Positions 33,315-41,874 of a stretch of DNA of 64,000 nt are shown one piece after another. The stretch is taken from contig OY282457.1 of the NCBI GenBank assembly GCA_958296235.1, forward strand, positions 558,001-622,000, written 5' to 3'. Under the pieces are notes generated by a model. It saw only the letters and a program-made list of their open reading frames with translations, was not told the origin of the DNA and searched no databases. The translations under genes were made by a program, and so were the position numbers. This DNA comes from an uncultured Candidatus Binatia bacterium. Lineage in GTDB: Bacteria; Desulfobacterota; Binatia; Bin18. The stretch's first letter is position 1; the number at the start of each line of letters is the position of its first letter.

Positions 33315-33548
33315 ATGACCGCGCACTCCCTACCCGGCCCCCGGACAGGGTTTCCCTCCTGTTACCTTGTCCGGGGTACCTTTTTGTCTCACTCGGCTGG
33401 TTCTTGCGTTATGCTGTCTGTAAAAACGCTATTCGAGCACGCTCCCAGCATCCCCATCTACGTCATTTCCGGCTTCTTGGGGAGTGGCACGGCGTTTGAC
33501 CGCTCGGCGCTTCTTGCTGCACTCGATTCGTGTCTCGTCCCTCACTAG
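33315..33548 (+). pseudogene. Remnant of a COG0523 (CobW-like) GTPase with the middle deleted
   Basis: The 77-codon frame has a good ribosome binding site (AGGAGG, four bases). From residue 33 it encodes MLSVKTLFEHAPSIPIYVIS then GFLGSG, which matches the strand and P-loop start of COG0523 GTPases (normally GFLGSGKTT). It then jumps to DRSALLAALDSCLVP, which resembles the C-terminal end of the same family. About 250-300 residues in between are missing. COG0523 proteins are classic Zur targets that move zinc, so a functional copy probably once headed this operon. Confidence 0.6.
33339..33384 (+). terminator. Intrinsic terminator/attenuator in the leader of the zinc operon
   Basis: CCCCGGACA (33339-33347) pairs with TGTCCGGGG (33368-33376), a perfect 9-bp stem, and TTTTT follows at 33381-33385 after TACC. 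A second small hairpin CCTCTC/GAGAGG (33290-33295 with 33302-33307) lies over the ribosome binding site of the remnant frame. The terminator is downstream of the predicted Zur promoter and upstream of the outer-membrane gene, so it could attenuate the operon. Confidence 0.5.
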
Positions 33549-33636
33549 AACCGTGACGGTCCGGGGTCGGCTTGACAATCCCTGGTCGTTCTTTAATGAT
33601 GTTTCTATTACAACTATTATGCAACAAGGAACCCTC

Positions 33637-35289
33637 ATGCGCACAACACTCATGATCGCTCTCGTCTCGGCCACCTCCATCCTTTTGTCCCCGCCAGGCG
33701 CCAGCGCCCAGGCCGGCGACCCAGCCGAGGTCCAAGCCCTCCGCAGTCAGGTTGACCGTCTTCAGCAAACTGTCGAGCAACTCCAGCACACCATCTTACA
33801 GATGCAGAAGGACTCGACCTCACGAGATCAGGCACTCAAGCAAAAAGTCGAGGCACAAGAGGCGCAAGTCCAGGCAATACAGCGACAGCAAGTTGACCGT
33901 ATGGCCGCTCGGGTCGACTCTCCGCTGGACCAGGCGCTTGACGAACTCGGCGTCCCGGATTTTGAGCCGGAGCCGGACCGACGGGCGCTCTGGTCACAGC
34001 CGCTGGGCGGAAATACGCAGTTGCGCCTGATTGATATTTCGGCCGATGTGCTGTTCTTCGCCGGCGGCTCCAGCGAGCGGGACGCGGCAATTTCGACGCT
34101 ACAGGGCGGTGGCCACGACCCGAAACAACGAGGCTTCACTTTGGGTCAGGCCGAGTTTTCCCTGTCCGGCGCGGTTGACCCCTACTTTACCGGCGAGGCG
34201 CATATCCTCACCTCGGTCAACCCAAGCACCGGCGAGACTGCGCTTGAGCTTGAAGAGGCATTTCTCACCTCGTCGGCCCTGCCCTACAGTCTTCAGCTTG
34301 AGGTCGGCCATTTTCTGACCGAGTTCGGACTGATCAACCCACAACACCCCCACTTCTGGGATTGGATCGATCAGCCGGTGGTCAACTCCCGCATGTTCGG
34401 CGGAGACGGCATGCGACAAGCCGGTTTTCGGGCCTCGTGGCTTCCCCCCACGCCGTGGTTCTCCGAGTTCCACTTCGGCATGCAGAACGCGGGCGGTGTG
34501 ACCATGGCCAGCTTCCTGGGCGGAGAACTGGCCCATGCCCACGGAGGCGGCGACGAGCATGGCCACGCCGGTGAAGACGAACAGGCTGACGAACAGGCTG
34601 ATGAACACGACCACGGGGGTGAAGACGAGCACGCTGATGAACAGGCCGGAGGCATTCAAGGCGACGGCATCGCCGGCCGGCCGATTGTCGCTCAAGACGT
34701 GCGCGGCTTTGGAGATTTCCTCTATCTGACCCGTTGGGAAAACTCGTTCAACTTCACCGACGACGTGACCGCGGTGTTCGGCCTGTCCGGCCTGTACGGG
34801 CCGAACTCGACCGGGAGGGATGCCGACACCTGGCTGTACGGGCTGGACATGAAATGGCGCTGGCAGCCGGCCGGCAATTTCGGCTATCCGTTCCTGACCT
34901 GGCAGACCGAGATCATGAAGCGCGACTATCACGCGGCCCGCTACACCCAGGAAGCCGAGGACGGCGATTTCGCCAGCCTGCCGGGCCGCACGCTCAAGGA
35001 CTGGGGCCTGTACTCCCAGCTTTTGTACGGTTTTCAGACCAGATGGGCTGCCGGCCTGCGCTATGAATACGCCGGCGGCAGTGGACACAGCATCGGCGGA
35101 CGTAAGAACGACCCGTTCCGGGATGACCGCCACCGCCTCTCTCCGTTGCTGGTCTGGCGACCGTCCGAGTTTTCGCGCATCCGGCTCCAGTACAACTACG
35201 ATATGGCCAGCCACCTCAAGGACGACGCGCATACCATCTGGCTCGGCTTCGAGTGGATGTATGGGGCACACGCCGCGCACAACTTCTAA
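33637..35289 (+). CDS. Outer-membrane beta-barrel protein with His/Asp-rich loop (zinc-linked porin-like)
   Basis: The 550-residue protein has a signal peptide (MIALVSATSILLSPPGASAQ), a periplasmic coiled coil (EVQALRSQVDRLQQTVEQLQ) like that of OprP-type porins, and a long run of amphipathic strands ending FEWMYGAHAAHNF. Around residues 299-338 a loop is packed with His, Asp and Glu (HAHGGGDEHGHAG, EHDHGGEDEHAD). It probably lets zinc cross the outer membrane or traps it at the surface. I start at the ATG at 33637 with AAGGAA six bases upstream. It is the first intact gene of the zinc operon, 23 bases before the binding-protein gene. Confidence 0.8.
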   Translation: MRTTLMIALVSATSILLSPPGASAQAGDPAEVQALRSQVDRLQQTVEQLQHTILQMQKDSTSRDQALKQKVEAQEAQVQAIQRQQVDRMAARVDSPLDQALDELGVPDFEPEPDRRALWSQPLGGNTQLRLIDISADVLFFAGGSSERDAAISTLQGGGHDPKQRGFTLGQAEFSLSGAVDPYFTGEAHILTSVNPSTGETALELEEAFLTSSALPYSLQLEVGHFLTEFGLINPQHPHFWDWIDQPVVNSRMFGGDGMRQAGFRASWLPPTPWFSEFHFGMQNAGGVTMASFLGGELAHAHGGGDEHGHAGEDEQADEQADEHDHGGEDEHADEQAGGIQGDGIAGRPIVAQDVRGFGDFLYLTRWENSFNFTDDVTAVFGLSGLYGPNSTGRDADTWLYGLDMKWRWQPAGNFGYPFLTWQTEIMKRDYHAARYTQEAEDGDFASLPGRTLKDWGLYSQLLYGFQTRWAAGLRYEYAGGSGHSIGGRKNDPFRDDRHRLSPLLVWRPSEFSRIRLQYNYDMASHLKDDAHTIWLGFEWMYGAHAAHNF

Positions 35290-35312
35290 GCGAACAGCAG
35301 GAGAATAGGCCC

Positions 35313-36362
35313 ATGTTGATGATCCGTTTTCTTATCTCTGTAATAACGCTCGTGAGTCTGGTTAGCGGCTTGTGGTTCACCCCGTTCGCTCAGGCACAGC
35401 CGCTCAAAGTCTGTGCCACGGTGCCCGACCTCGGCAGCCTGGTCCAGGAGATTGGTGGCGAGCAGACGACACTGACGGTCTTTGCCAAAGGCACGGAAAA
35501 CCCCCACTTCGTGGTGCCCAAGCCGAGCTTTATCAAGGCCCTGAGTACTTGCGATGCGTATATCCAGATCGGTCTGGACCTGGAAATTGGCTGGGCGCCG
35601 CCCCTACTGCAAAATGCCCGGAACGGCGCTATTCTCCCTGGCGGCCAGGGCTATATCGATGCGTCCACGGCCATCGCTCCGCTTCAGGTTCCCAGCACTC
35701 CGGTCGACCGCTCCATGGGAGATATTCATCCATCCGGTAACCCCCACTATCTGCTCGACCCTATGAACGGCCTGCGTGTCGCACGGCTGCTGCGGGACCG
35801 GCTGAGTGCCCTCCGACCGACCAATGCCCCGTATTTCGCTGAGCGCTATGCCGACTTCCGGCGACGTTTGGGCGTGGCTCTGGTCGGCGAAGCTCTGGCG
35901 GACGCCTACGACTTTGAGAAGCTGCTAGTGTTGGCCCGGCACGGACGGCTGGAAACCTTTCTCAAGAGTCAGGGACAGGAGGCTCTGCTGGGCGGCTGGT
36001 TCGGCAGCCTGCGGCCCTATGCCGGCAGCAAGCTCGTCGGCGACCATAATGCCTGGGTGTACTTTGCCGAACTCTTCAGGTTCGACATCGTCGCCTATCT
36101 CGAACCCCTGCCGGGCCTGCTCCCAACCACGAAACATATGGGCGTGGTGATCGAGTTGATGAAGACGAACAGGGTGAAAGTCCTTCTGCAAGCGGCCTAT
36201 TACGATCCCCGCTATGCCCAATTCGTCTCTGAGAACTCTGGTGCGACCATCGTCCCTATGGCCGAACAAGCCGACTCTCACCCTGGCACGGCACACTACC
36301 TCGATATGCTGGATTACAACGTGAAGCAACTCGCAGCAGCGTTAGCGGGAACGACCAAGTAG
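35313..36362 (+). CDS. Zinc/manganese ABC transporter substrate-binding protein (ZnuA/AztC-like)
   Basis: The 349-residue protein has a signal peptide (LISVITLVSLVSGLWFTPFAQA) and the cluster A-I fold. Ligands can be seen as His in ENPHFVVP, His in GNPHYLLDP, His in VGDHNAWVYF and the late QADSHPGTA. The His-rich charged loop typical of ZnuA is absent, as in AztC, which receives zinc from AztD; an AztD-like protein is encoded nearby. The start at 35313 has AGGAG nine bases upstream. It lies 18 bases before the MerC gene. Confidence 0.9.
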   Translation: MLMIRFLISVITLVSLVSGLWFTPFAQAQPLKVCATVPDLGSLVQEIGGEQTTLTVFAKGTENPHFVVPKPSFIKALSTCDAYIQIGLDLEIGWAPPLLQNARNGAILPGGQGYIDASTAIAPLQVPSTPVDRSMGDIHPSGNPHYLLDPMNGLRVARLLRDRLSALRPTNAPYFAERYADFRRRLGVALVGEALADAYDFEKLLVLARHGRLETFLKSQGQEALLGGWFGSLRPYAGSKLVGDHNAWVYFAELFRFDIVAYLEPLPGLLPTTKHMGVVIELMKTNRVKVLLQAAYYDPRYAQFVSENSGATIVPMAEQADSHPGTAHYLDMLDYNVKQLAAALAGTTK

Positions 36363-36380
36363 GGCATCGGGTCGAGACGC

Positions 36381-36806
36381 ATGCTTTCCCATTCGGCCCT
36401 CTCCCTTTCCCCTAAGCCAAGCGCGGCCGCTCTGTGGGTGGACCAATTCGGGGCGGGGCTGTCGCTGGCCTGCGCTGCTCATTGCATGGCGACTCCCCTG
36501 CTCCTCTCTCTGCTACCGTTCGTAGGGCTCGGCTTTCTTGCTGACGAATCGGTGGAAACCCTGCTTCTGGGTACCTCACTCGTACTGGCCGTGGGGAGCC
36601 TGTGTTGGGGATTTGGCATTCACCACCAACGCCGTACTCTGCTGCTGCTCGGGGCGGCGACCCTGCTCATTGTCGCTGGGCGCCTTTCTCCCGAAGAGGC
36701 GGCCGAGGTCGTGTGTGTCGTGCTCGGAGCCGTGCTGCTGGCGGGCGGGCATCTGCTGAACCGGCATCTCTGTAAGACCTGTTTGCAGTGCCAGGCTGCC
36801 GACTAG
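36381..36806 (+). CDS. MerC-domain membrane protein
   Basis: The 141-residue protein has four hydrophobic segments and the MerC pattern. FGAGLSLACAAHCMATPLLL carries the paired Cys residues and His in the first helix, and HLLNRHLCKTCLQC lies near the C-terminus. MerC proteins carry mercury in mercury operons, but the same family is common in zinc loci, where it may move or sense metal. Its place between the binding protein and the ATPase favours a zinc role here. It ends 14 bases before the ATPase gene. Confidence 0.85.
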   Translation: MLSHSALSLSPKPSAAALWVDQFGAGLSLACAAHCMATPLLLSLLPFVGLGFLADESVETLLLGTSLVLAVGSLCWGFGIHHQRRTLLLLGAATLLIVAGRLSPEEAAEVVCVVLGAVLLAGGHLLNRHLCKTCLQCQAAD

Positions 36807-36820
36807 TACAATACGGACTC

Positions 36821-37570
36821 ATGGACAGCGAGATTGTTCTGCAAACGACCAACCTGTCGGTTGGCTACGGCAACTTTGTTGTGCTCGGGCGCGTCAATCT
36901 GACGATCCGGGCCGGCGAATTGTGGTTCGTGCTGGGCCGGAACGGCAGCGGCAAGACCACCCTGCTCCAGGCCTTGCTGGGACTGCTCAAGCCGCAGACG
37001 GGCCACCTCTACCGGCAGGTAGCTAATGGGGCCGGGTTTGTACCGCAGCGCTGTGATATCAATCCCACGCTGCCGATTACGGTCCGTGAGTTCGTCGGTC
37101 TGGGGCTTGTTGGCACCGACCTGAACCGGACCACACGACGGGAGTATCTGGACCGGGCACTGGGCACATTTGATCTGGCCCAACTGAAGCATAAGAACTA
37201 CTGGACGCTGTCAGGCGGCCAGCGCCAGCGCGCACTGGTTGCCCGAGCCCTGGTGAGACGCCCGGCCCTGTTGATTCTGGACGAGCCCACAAACAACCTT
37301 GACCTCACCGCGGAAAACGACTTCCTGCAAACCTTGACCGATATTCACAAGCGGGAGAACAACACCTGTCTGTTCGTCACCCATAATCTTGGCATTGCCG
37401 AACGCTACGCCACCCATATCGGCCTGGTTGCGCAGGGGACCGTTATTGCCGGCCCCAAAGCCCAGGTGCTGAACGAGTCCAACCTGGATCGTGTCTATGG
37501 CCGCGGCCAGCGTATTCATCTGCACGTCGCGCCAGAGGGTTCGCCTGACCTGCATTCCCAGGCTCCGTAA
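36821..37570 (+). CDS. Metal ABC transporter ATP-binding protein (ZnuC/AztA-like)
   Basis: The 249-residue ABC ATPase has Walker A GRNGSGKTTLL, a Q-loop region (GFVPQRCDIN), signature LSGGQRQRALVARAL, Walker B LLILDEPTNNLDL and an H-loop FVTHNLG. It powers import of the metal delivered by the binding protein. The ATG at 36821 is used because it gives the normal N-terminus. Its stop codon overlaps the permease start by one base (TAATG). Confidence 0.93.
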   Translation: MDSEIVLQTTNLSVGYGNFVVLGRVNLTIRAGELWFVLGRNGSGKTTLLQALLGLLKPQTGHLYRQVANGAGFVPQRCDINPTLPITVREFVGLGLVGTDLNRTTRREYLDRALGTFDLAQLKHKNYWTLSGGQRQRALVARALVRRPALLILDEPTNNLDLTAENDFLQTLTDIHKRENNTCLFVTHNLGIAERYATHIGLVAQGTVIAGPKAQVLNESNLDRVYGRGQRIHLHVAPEGSPDLHSQAP

Positions 37571-38421
37571 TGATCGACAGTTTCGTGAGTTCGTGGCCGC
37601 TCTTCCAGAACGCCTATTTGTCCGGCTGGCTGATTGGCATTCTGCTCTCGCTGATTGGGGTACTGGTAGTCGCCCGCGATCAGATCTTCATTGGCGCGGC
37701 GGTCTCACAGGCGTCGTTGTTGGGTATTGCCATAGGAATCTGGTCTGGCAGCCTGCTCAGTCCGGATTCCTGGTGGAACTCCGAATTGGTCCACTCCATC
37801 ATGGGCGGGCTGTTTGCCGTGCTGGCCGCCTTTCTCACCACGGGCGGCGGGCGGCGGGCCGGTCAGGAAACGCATGAGGCTATCACTGGCTGGGTCTTTC
37901 TGTTCTCGGTGAGCGCCTCCATTCTGCTGCTGTCCCACAGCCCGCACGGTATGGAAGAAGTCAACCGCCTGTTGTCCAGCACGATCATTGGGGCGCGGGC
38001 CGAGGATGTCTGGATTTTTGCCAGCATGACGCTGCTGACCGGCGTGGTCCTGCTTGTGTATTACCACTCCATTTTGCTGGTCACCCTCGACCCGGTCATG
38101 GCCCGCGCGGCCGGTCTGAGAACCGGGCTATGGAACGGCCTGCTCTCGACCTGGCTCGGTCTGGCCGTCGGCTTTTCCATCCATGTTTCCGGCGTTGTGT
38201 TTGCTTTTGCAAGTCTGGTGCTGCCGGCCCTGATTGCCAAGAGCCTGGGCCGAACGGCCAGGAGCCTGTTCATCCTGGCTCCGCTGGTCTCTCTCGGTAT
38301 GAGTGTCTTCGCCTTTATTGTGGCGAATGCGTACGATTACCCTCCCGGTCAGATGGCCGCCGCCTGTCTCGCCCTGCTGTTGGCCGCGGCCTGGCTCTTT
38401 CGAGCAATGCGACCGCGTTAG
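37570..38421 (+). CDS. Metal ABC transporter permease (ZnuB/AztB-like)
   Basis: The 283-residue membrane protein belongs to the ABC-3 permease family, with about eight hydrophobic segments (GWLIGILLSLIGVLVVARDQ, VVFAFASLVLPALIAKSLG). It forms the transmembrane channel for zinc import with the ATPase just upstream. The conserved glycine-rich loop region lies around SIMGGLFAVLAAF. Translation is probably coupled to the ATPase by the one-base overlap. Confidence 0.92.
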   Translation: MIDSFVSSWPLFQNAYLSGWLIGILLSLIGVLVVARDQIFIGAAVSQASLLGIAIGIWSGSLLSPDSWWNSELVHSIMGGLFAVLAAFLTTGGGRRAGQETHEAITGWVFLFSVSASILLLSHSPHGMEEVNRLLSSTIIGARAEDVWIFASMTLLTGVVLLVYYHSILLVTLDPVMARAAGLRTGLWNGLLSTWLGLAVGFSIHVSGVVFAFASLVLPALIAKSLGRTARSLFILAPLVSLGMSVFAFIVANAYDYPPGQMAAACLALLLAAAWLFRAMRPR

Positions 38422-38502
38422 ATGCCCTTCCTTTTCGTCGAGTTTTTCTTTCTTCTCCGTCCATGAAAAGATATGAGGACAGAGGCAGCGGGAGGGCGAC
38501 GG

Positions 38503-39165
38503 ATGGAGAAAGCACAGGGCTCCCCCTACTGGCTACGAGTAGGGATCATCCTGGTTGTCACTACCATGCTCTATAACGTGGTGGAGGCCGGTATTGCGCT
38601 GTGGGCTGGCGTTGAAGCGGCGAGTATTGCCCTGATTGAATTTGGCTCCAACAGCGTCATTGAGCTCGGAGCCGCCAGCGTCCTTATCTGGCGGCTCCGT
38701 TTGGAGACGCGCGGGGCGGATTCTGACCGGGTCGCCCGCGCGGACCTGGTGGTCCATCGCTTTGTGGGCCTGTCTTTTATGGCTCTCGCCCTGTACGTCC
38801 TGGTCCAGTCCATTTGGATGCTGTGGCATCAAGAGGTTCCGAACGTGAGTTATATCGGCCTGCTGCTGGCCGCAGCCTCTCTCATCATTATGCCGCTGGT
38901 CTCATTCGGAAAGTTGCGAGCGGCAACAGAGGTCGGCAGTCGGGCACTACGGGCTGAGGCCAAAGAGACGCTGGCCTGCTCCTATCTGTCGTTTACTCTC
39001 TTGCTTGGACTTGGGGCAAATGCAACTCTTGGCTGGTGGTGGGCGGACCCAGTCGCCGCTCTCCTCATGGTTCCCTGGCTGGTGAAAGAAGGGCTGGAGG
39101 GCCTCTCAGGCAAGGAGCATGAAGCCGAGGCACGAGTCGCCCAGGCGTCCGTCAGCTCTTCATGA
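38503..39165 (+). CDS. Cation-transporter-like membrane protein (CDF-related)
   Basis: The 220-residue protein has about six hydrophobic segments and resembles the membrane half of cation diffusion facilitators. An Asn/Glu pattern is present in YNVVEAGIALWAG, and SNSVIELGAASVLIW and ETLACSYLSFTLL replace the usual HxxxD ligands. No cytoplasmic domain follows. The usual paired Asp/His zinc site is not clear, so transport direction and metal are uncertain. I start at 38503 (GGAGGG seven bases upstream) rather than at 38473. It follows the permease after 81 bases and is probably in the same operon. Confidence 0.65.
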   Translation: MEKAQGSPYWLRVGIILVVTTMLYNVVEAGIALWAGVEAASIALIEFGSNSVIELGAASVLIWRLRLETRGADSDRVARADLVVHRFVGLSFMALALYVLVQSIWMLWHQEVPNVSYIGLLLAAASLIIMPLVSFGKLRAATEVGSRALRAEAKETLACSYLSFTLLLGLGANATLGWWWADPVAALLMVPWLVKEGLEGLSGKEHEAEARVAQASVSSS

Positions 39166-39329
39166 CCTGTACCTGCGCGGGGGAACTGCTGCATCTTTAC
39201 AACAGGACAACCACTACATCTGGCTTGTATTGGCAACTATAAGGGGATAGCGCCGTGTACTCCAAATTGGTAGGCTGACCCATTCCGCTCCGAGTATTCT
39301 CCAGGCACGATTTTTTGTGGAACGCGATC

Positions 39330-40070
39330 ATGACAGCATTCTGGGTAGCTGGCGCAACTTTTGTTCTGACCCTCGGTGGCGGGCTGCTCGTTTTGCGCCT
39401 CCAGGTCTACCAGGGCGTGGTTTTTGCTTTTTGCGCGGGCGCGCTGATTGCCGGGGCGCTGATGGAAGTGATTCCAGAGTCGCTGGAATTGCTCTCGACC
39501 ACCGGCTCAACCTTCCACCATCATCATATCTTATTGTCCTGCGCCTTGGGGTTTCTGTGTTTCTATCTCGTCGAGCATCTCACCCATCAGCGGGAGACAC
39601 CCGCTGAGCAGGCCGCGCACCATGCTCATGCCCCGCACGCTGGCCTCTGGGGCGCAACGGGCATTCTGGTCCATAGTCTTTTTGATGGGTTTGCCATAGG
39701 TCAGGGCTTTCACGCCGGCGAGCAGGTGGGCTGGGCGATTGCCCTGGGTATCACGCTGCACAAGGTAGCGGACGGCGCGAGCATTGCCGGCGTTATGCTC
39801 GGGACGCAGCAGACCGTTCGGGCCACCAGAATCATGCTCGTTCTCACCGCCCTGGCCCCCCTTGCCGGCGTCTATGCCCAGTCGTTTGTGCCCTTTCGCA
39901 CAGCGCTCCTCGCCCTGTTGCTGGCGTGGTTTGGCGGGGTCTTTCTCTATCTGGGAGCCGGGAGTCTCCTTCCCGCAGCGCATGACGCCAGTCACTCACG
40001 CCAGCTTCCAGTGGCAACCCTTGCGGGCGTACTGTTTGTCTATGGGGCGCAGCTCCTGACGCATCATTGA
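39330..40070 (+). CDS. ZIP-family zinc transporter
   Basis: The 246-residue protein has eight predicted membrane segments, with the ZIP metal-binding helices HSLFDGFAIGQGF and ITLHKVADGASI carrying the conserved His, Asp and Glu residues. A His-rich cytoplasmic stretch (AAHHAHAPHAG) lies between helices 3 and 4, typical of ZIP proteins. It would import zinc or related divalent metals. The ATG at 39330 is chosen over a GTG at 39315. Its last seven bases overlap the end of the convergent CoA-transferase gene. A half-match to the operator (TTTACAA at 39196) lies upstream. Confidence 0.85.
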   Translation: MTAFWVAGATFVLTLGGGLLVLRLQVYQGVVFAFCAGALIAGALMEVIPESLELLSTTGSTFHHHHILLSCALGFLCFYLVEHLTHQRETPAEQAAHHAHAPHAGLWGATGILVHSLFDGFAIGQGFHAGEQVGWAIALGITLHKVADGASIAGVMLGTQQTVRATRIMLVLTALAPLAGVYAQSFVPFRTALLALLLAWFGGVFLYLGAGSLLPAAHDASHSRQLPVATLAGVLFVYGAQLLTHH

Positions 40071-41269
40071 GCCGAGTCCGCCCGCGTCGCAATGACCCCA
40101 GCCTTTTCCAACTCCTGAATCTCCTCCCGCGTACAGCCAATCTCGGCCAAGACCTCCGCGGTATGCTCACCGTACAACGGAGAACGACGCGCCAGCCGGG
40201 CCGGCGTCCGGGACAGCTTCGCTGCCGGACCCAGCACCTGCACGCTCCCCCCAATCGGATGTTTCATCTCCTGCACCATACCCCGCGCCTGAATATGCGG
40301 ATCAGCAAACACCTCAGCGTAATTTGAGATCGGTCCACACGGGACGCCTGTTTCTTCAAGCACGGAGAGCCAATACGCGCGTGGCTGCTGCGTTGTGACG
40401 GCTTCTATCTCTCGTGTCAGTTGATGACGGTTTTGGACGCGGAGACCGTCTTCTGCGTATTCGGGCCGGTCCAGCAGTTCGGGGCGCCCGATGGCGTGGG
40501 CAAACTTCTCCCAGGTCCGGGTATTGGCCGCGCCCAGATTGATATAGCCGTCTGCGCAGCGGATGGCTTGATACGGAGCCGACATCCGATGGGCCGAGCC
40601 CATAGGCTCGGGGATGCCCCCGGTCGAGAAATATTGGGTCGATTCCCAGACTGACAGGGCGACCCCGGCTTCCAGCAGCGACGTATCTATATATTGACCC
40701 TCGCCAGTTTTGAGGCGATGAATATACGCGGCAAGAATGGCTTGTTCGGCAAAGAGCCCGGCCCCAAGGTCGGTCACGGGAATCCCGCATTTGACTGGGG
40801 GCCGGCCGTCCTCGCCCGTCACGGACATAATACCTGACATGCCCTGGGCCACGAGGTCAAAGCCGCCTTTGCGCGCGTACGGGCCGGTTGAGCCAAAGCC
40901 GGATACCGAGGCATAGATGAGGCTGGGCCGCTCCTGCTTCAGCCGGTCATAGTCCAATCCGAATCCGGCCATCACACCCGGACGGTAATTCTCCACAACA
41001 ACGTCAGCCTGTCGCCCAAGTGTCCGGGCAATATCCTGGGCGCGACGGTCTTTGAGATTGAGCACAATACCGCGCTTGTTCCGGTTGACCGCCCAATAGC
41101 CGGCGCTCTCCATCCCCTGTCGTTGCCCCATGCGCCGGGTGGTATCTCCGCCGGGCGGCTCGACCTTAATGACATCGGCCCCCAAGTCTCCGAGAAGCAT
41201 GGCGCAGAACGGCCCGGCCATAACCTGGGTAAATTCAAGGACGCGGACTCCCGCAAGTGCTTGTTTCAT
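40064..41269 (-). CDS. CaiB/BaiF family (class III) CoA-transferase
   Basis: The 401-residue protein is a class III CoA-transferase. It starts with VRVLEFTQVMAGPFCAMLLG, has the VEPPGGDTTRRMG region and NRNKRGIVLNLKD, and carries the catalytic-Asp segment VTDLGAGLFAEQAILAA. It moves CoA between carboxylic acids. The acids used cannot be told from sequence. It overlaps the 3' end of the ZIP gene by seven bases. Confidence 0.92.
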   Translation of the reverse strand: MKQALAGVRVLEFTQVMAGPFCAMLLGDLGADVIKVEPPGGDTTRRMGQRQGMESAGYWAVNRNKRGIVLNLKDRRAQDIARTLGRQADVVVENYRPGVMAGFGLDYDRLKQERPSLIYASVSGFGSTGPYARKGGFDLVAQGMSGIMSVTGEDGRPPVKCGIPVTDLGAGLFAEQAILAAYIHRLKTGEGQYIDTSLLEAGVALSVWESTQYFSTGGIPEPMGSAHRMSAPYQAIRCADGYINLGAANTRTWEKFAHAIGRPELLDRPEYAEDGLRVQNRHQLTREIEAVTTQQPRAYWLSVLEETGVPCGPISNYAEVFADPHIQARGMVQEMKHPIGGSVQVLGPAAKLSRTPARLARRSPLYGEHTAEVLAEIGCTREEIQELEKAGVIATRADSAQ

Positions 41270-41425
41270 ATCTTCCCCTCATTGCTCATGTTCTCATACC
41301 AAGGATGAACGGAGCAAAACAAGCGAAGACCGGGGCGGAGGAGCGCTCACTTGGGAGCGGTATGAACTGTAGAAAATGGGCAGAAAAACGGGCTGGAAAA
41401 AGAGTGGACCAACTGGAAGTTAGCC

Positions 41426-41632
41426 TTACGAGCGACGATGCTCGTGGTGGCGTCTTGGTTCGCCCTCGCGGAGGCCGTAGCGAACAACCCCTTTGTCAAT
41501 CCGAATGGTAAAGCAACAGGTCGGATTCGTACACGCCCAAACTTTGAAGTCGAGATCCGATCCTCGCGGACCGTAATCGGACAAGGGAACAAGCACTCCT
41601 TTTGGGCACCTTCGACATCGAGGGATATCCAC
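41426..41632 (-). CDS. Small zinc-ribbon protein
   Basis: In this 605-base gap a short minus-strand frame encodes PRCRRCPKGVLVPLSDYGP and WACTNPTCCFTIRID, two Cys knuckles (CxxC and CxxxxCC) around a conserved-looking LVPLSDYG core. This fits a stand-alone zinc ribbon of about 68 residues. I propose a GTG start near 41632 with GGAGG eight bases upstream; the frame is open further upstream, so the start is uncertain. No known family name comes to mind. The rest of 41270-41868 shows no other gene. Confidence 0.5.
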   Translation of the reverse strand: MDIPRCRRCPKGVLVPLSDYGPRGSDLDFKVWACTNPTCCFTIRIDKGVVRYGLREGEPRRHHEHRRS

Positions 41633-41874
41633 GCCAGCCACCTCCGGGGGCAACCCATTAAACCTATACCTTATAGTATGCCAGAGAAAGGGTTTGGGAG
41701 ACAAGAAATTTCTTAAAAACGCTAGACCCGCTGAGAAGGGGCACGCTTCTTGTCGGGTATATGGATCAGGGCTTTTGGCCCTACAATAAAGGTGGTATGC
41801 ATCCCTGGGATGCACGGACTAACATTACCCGGAATCAGCCGTCCGGCAAAAAGAGATGAGCAAGGTGGATGACA

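Noticed and set aside
33484-33636. Longer start for the outer-membrane protein at 33484
   Set aside because: It would put 51 non-signal residues before a clear signal peptide. The ATG at 33637 has a ribosome binding site.
39190-39240. Zur operator before the ZIP gene
   Set aside because: Only the left half TTTACAA (39196-39202) matches. The right half is absent at the right spacing, so I do not call it.
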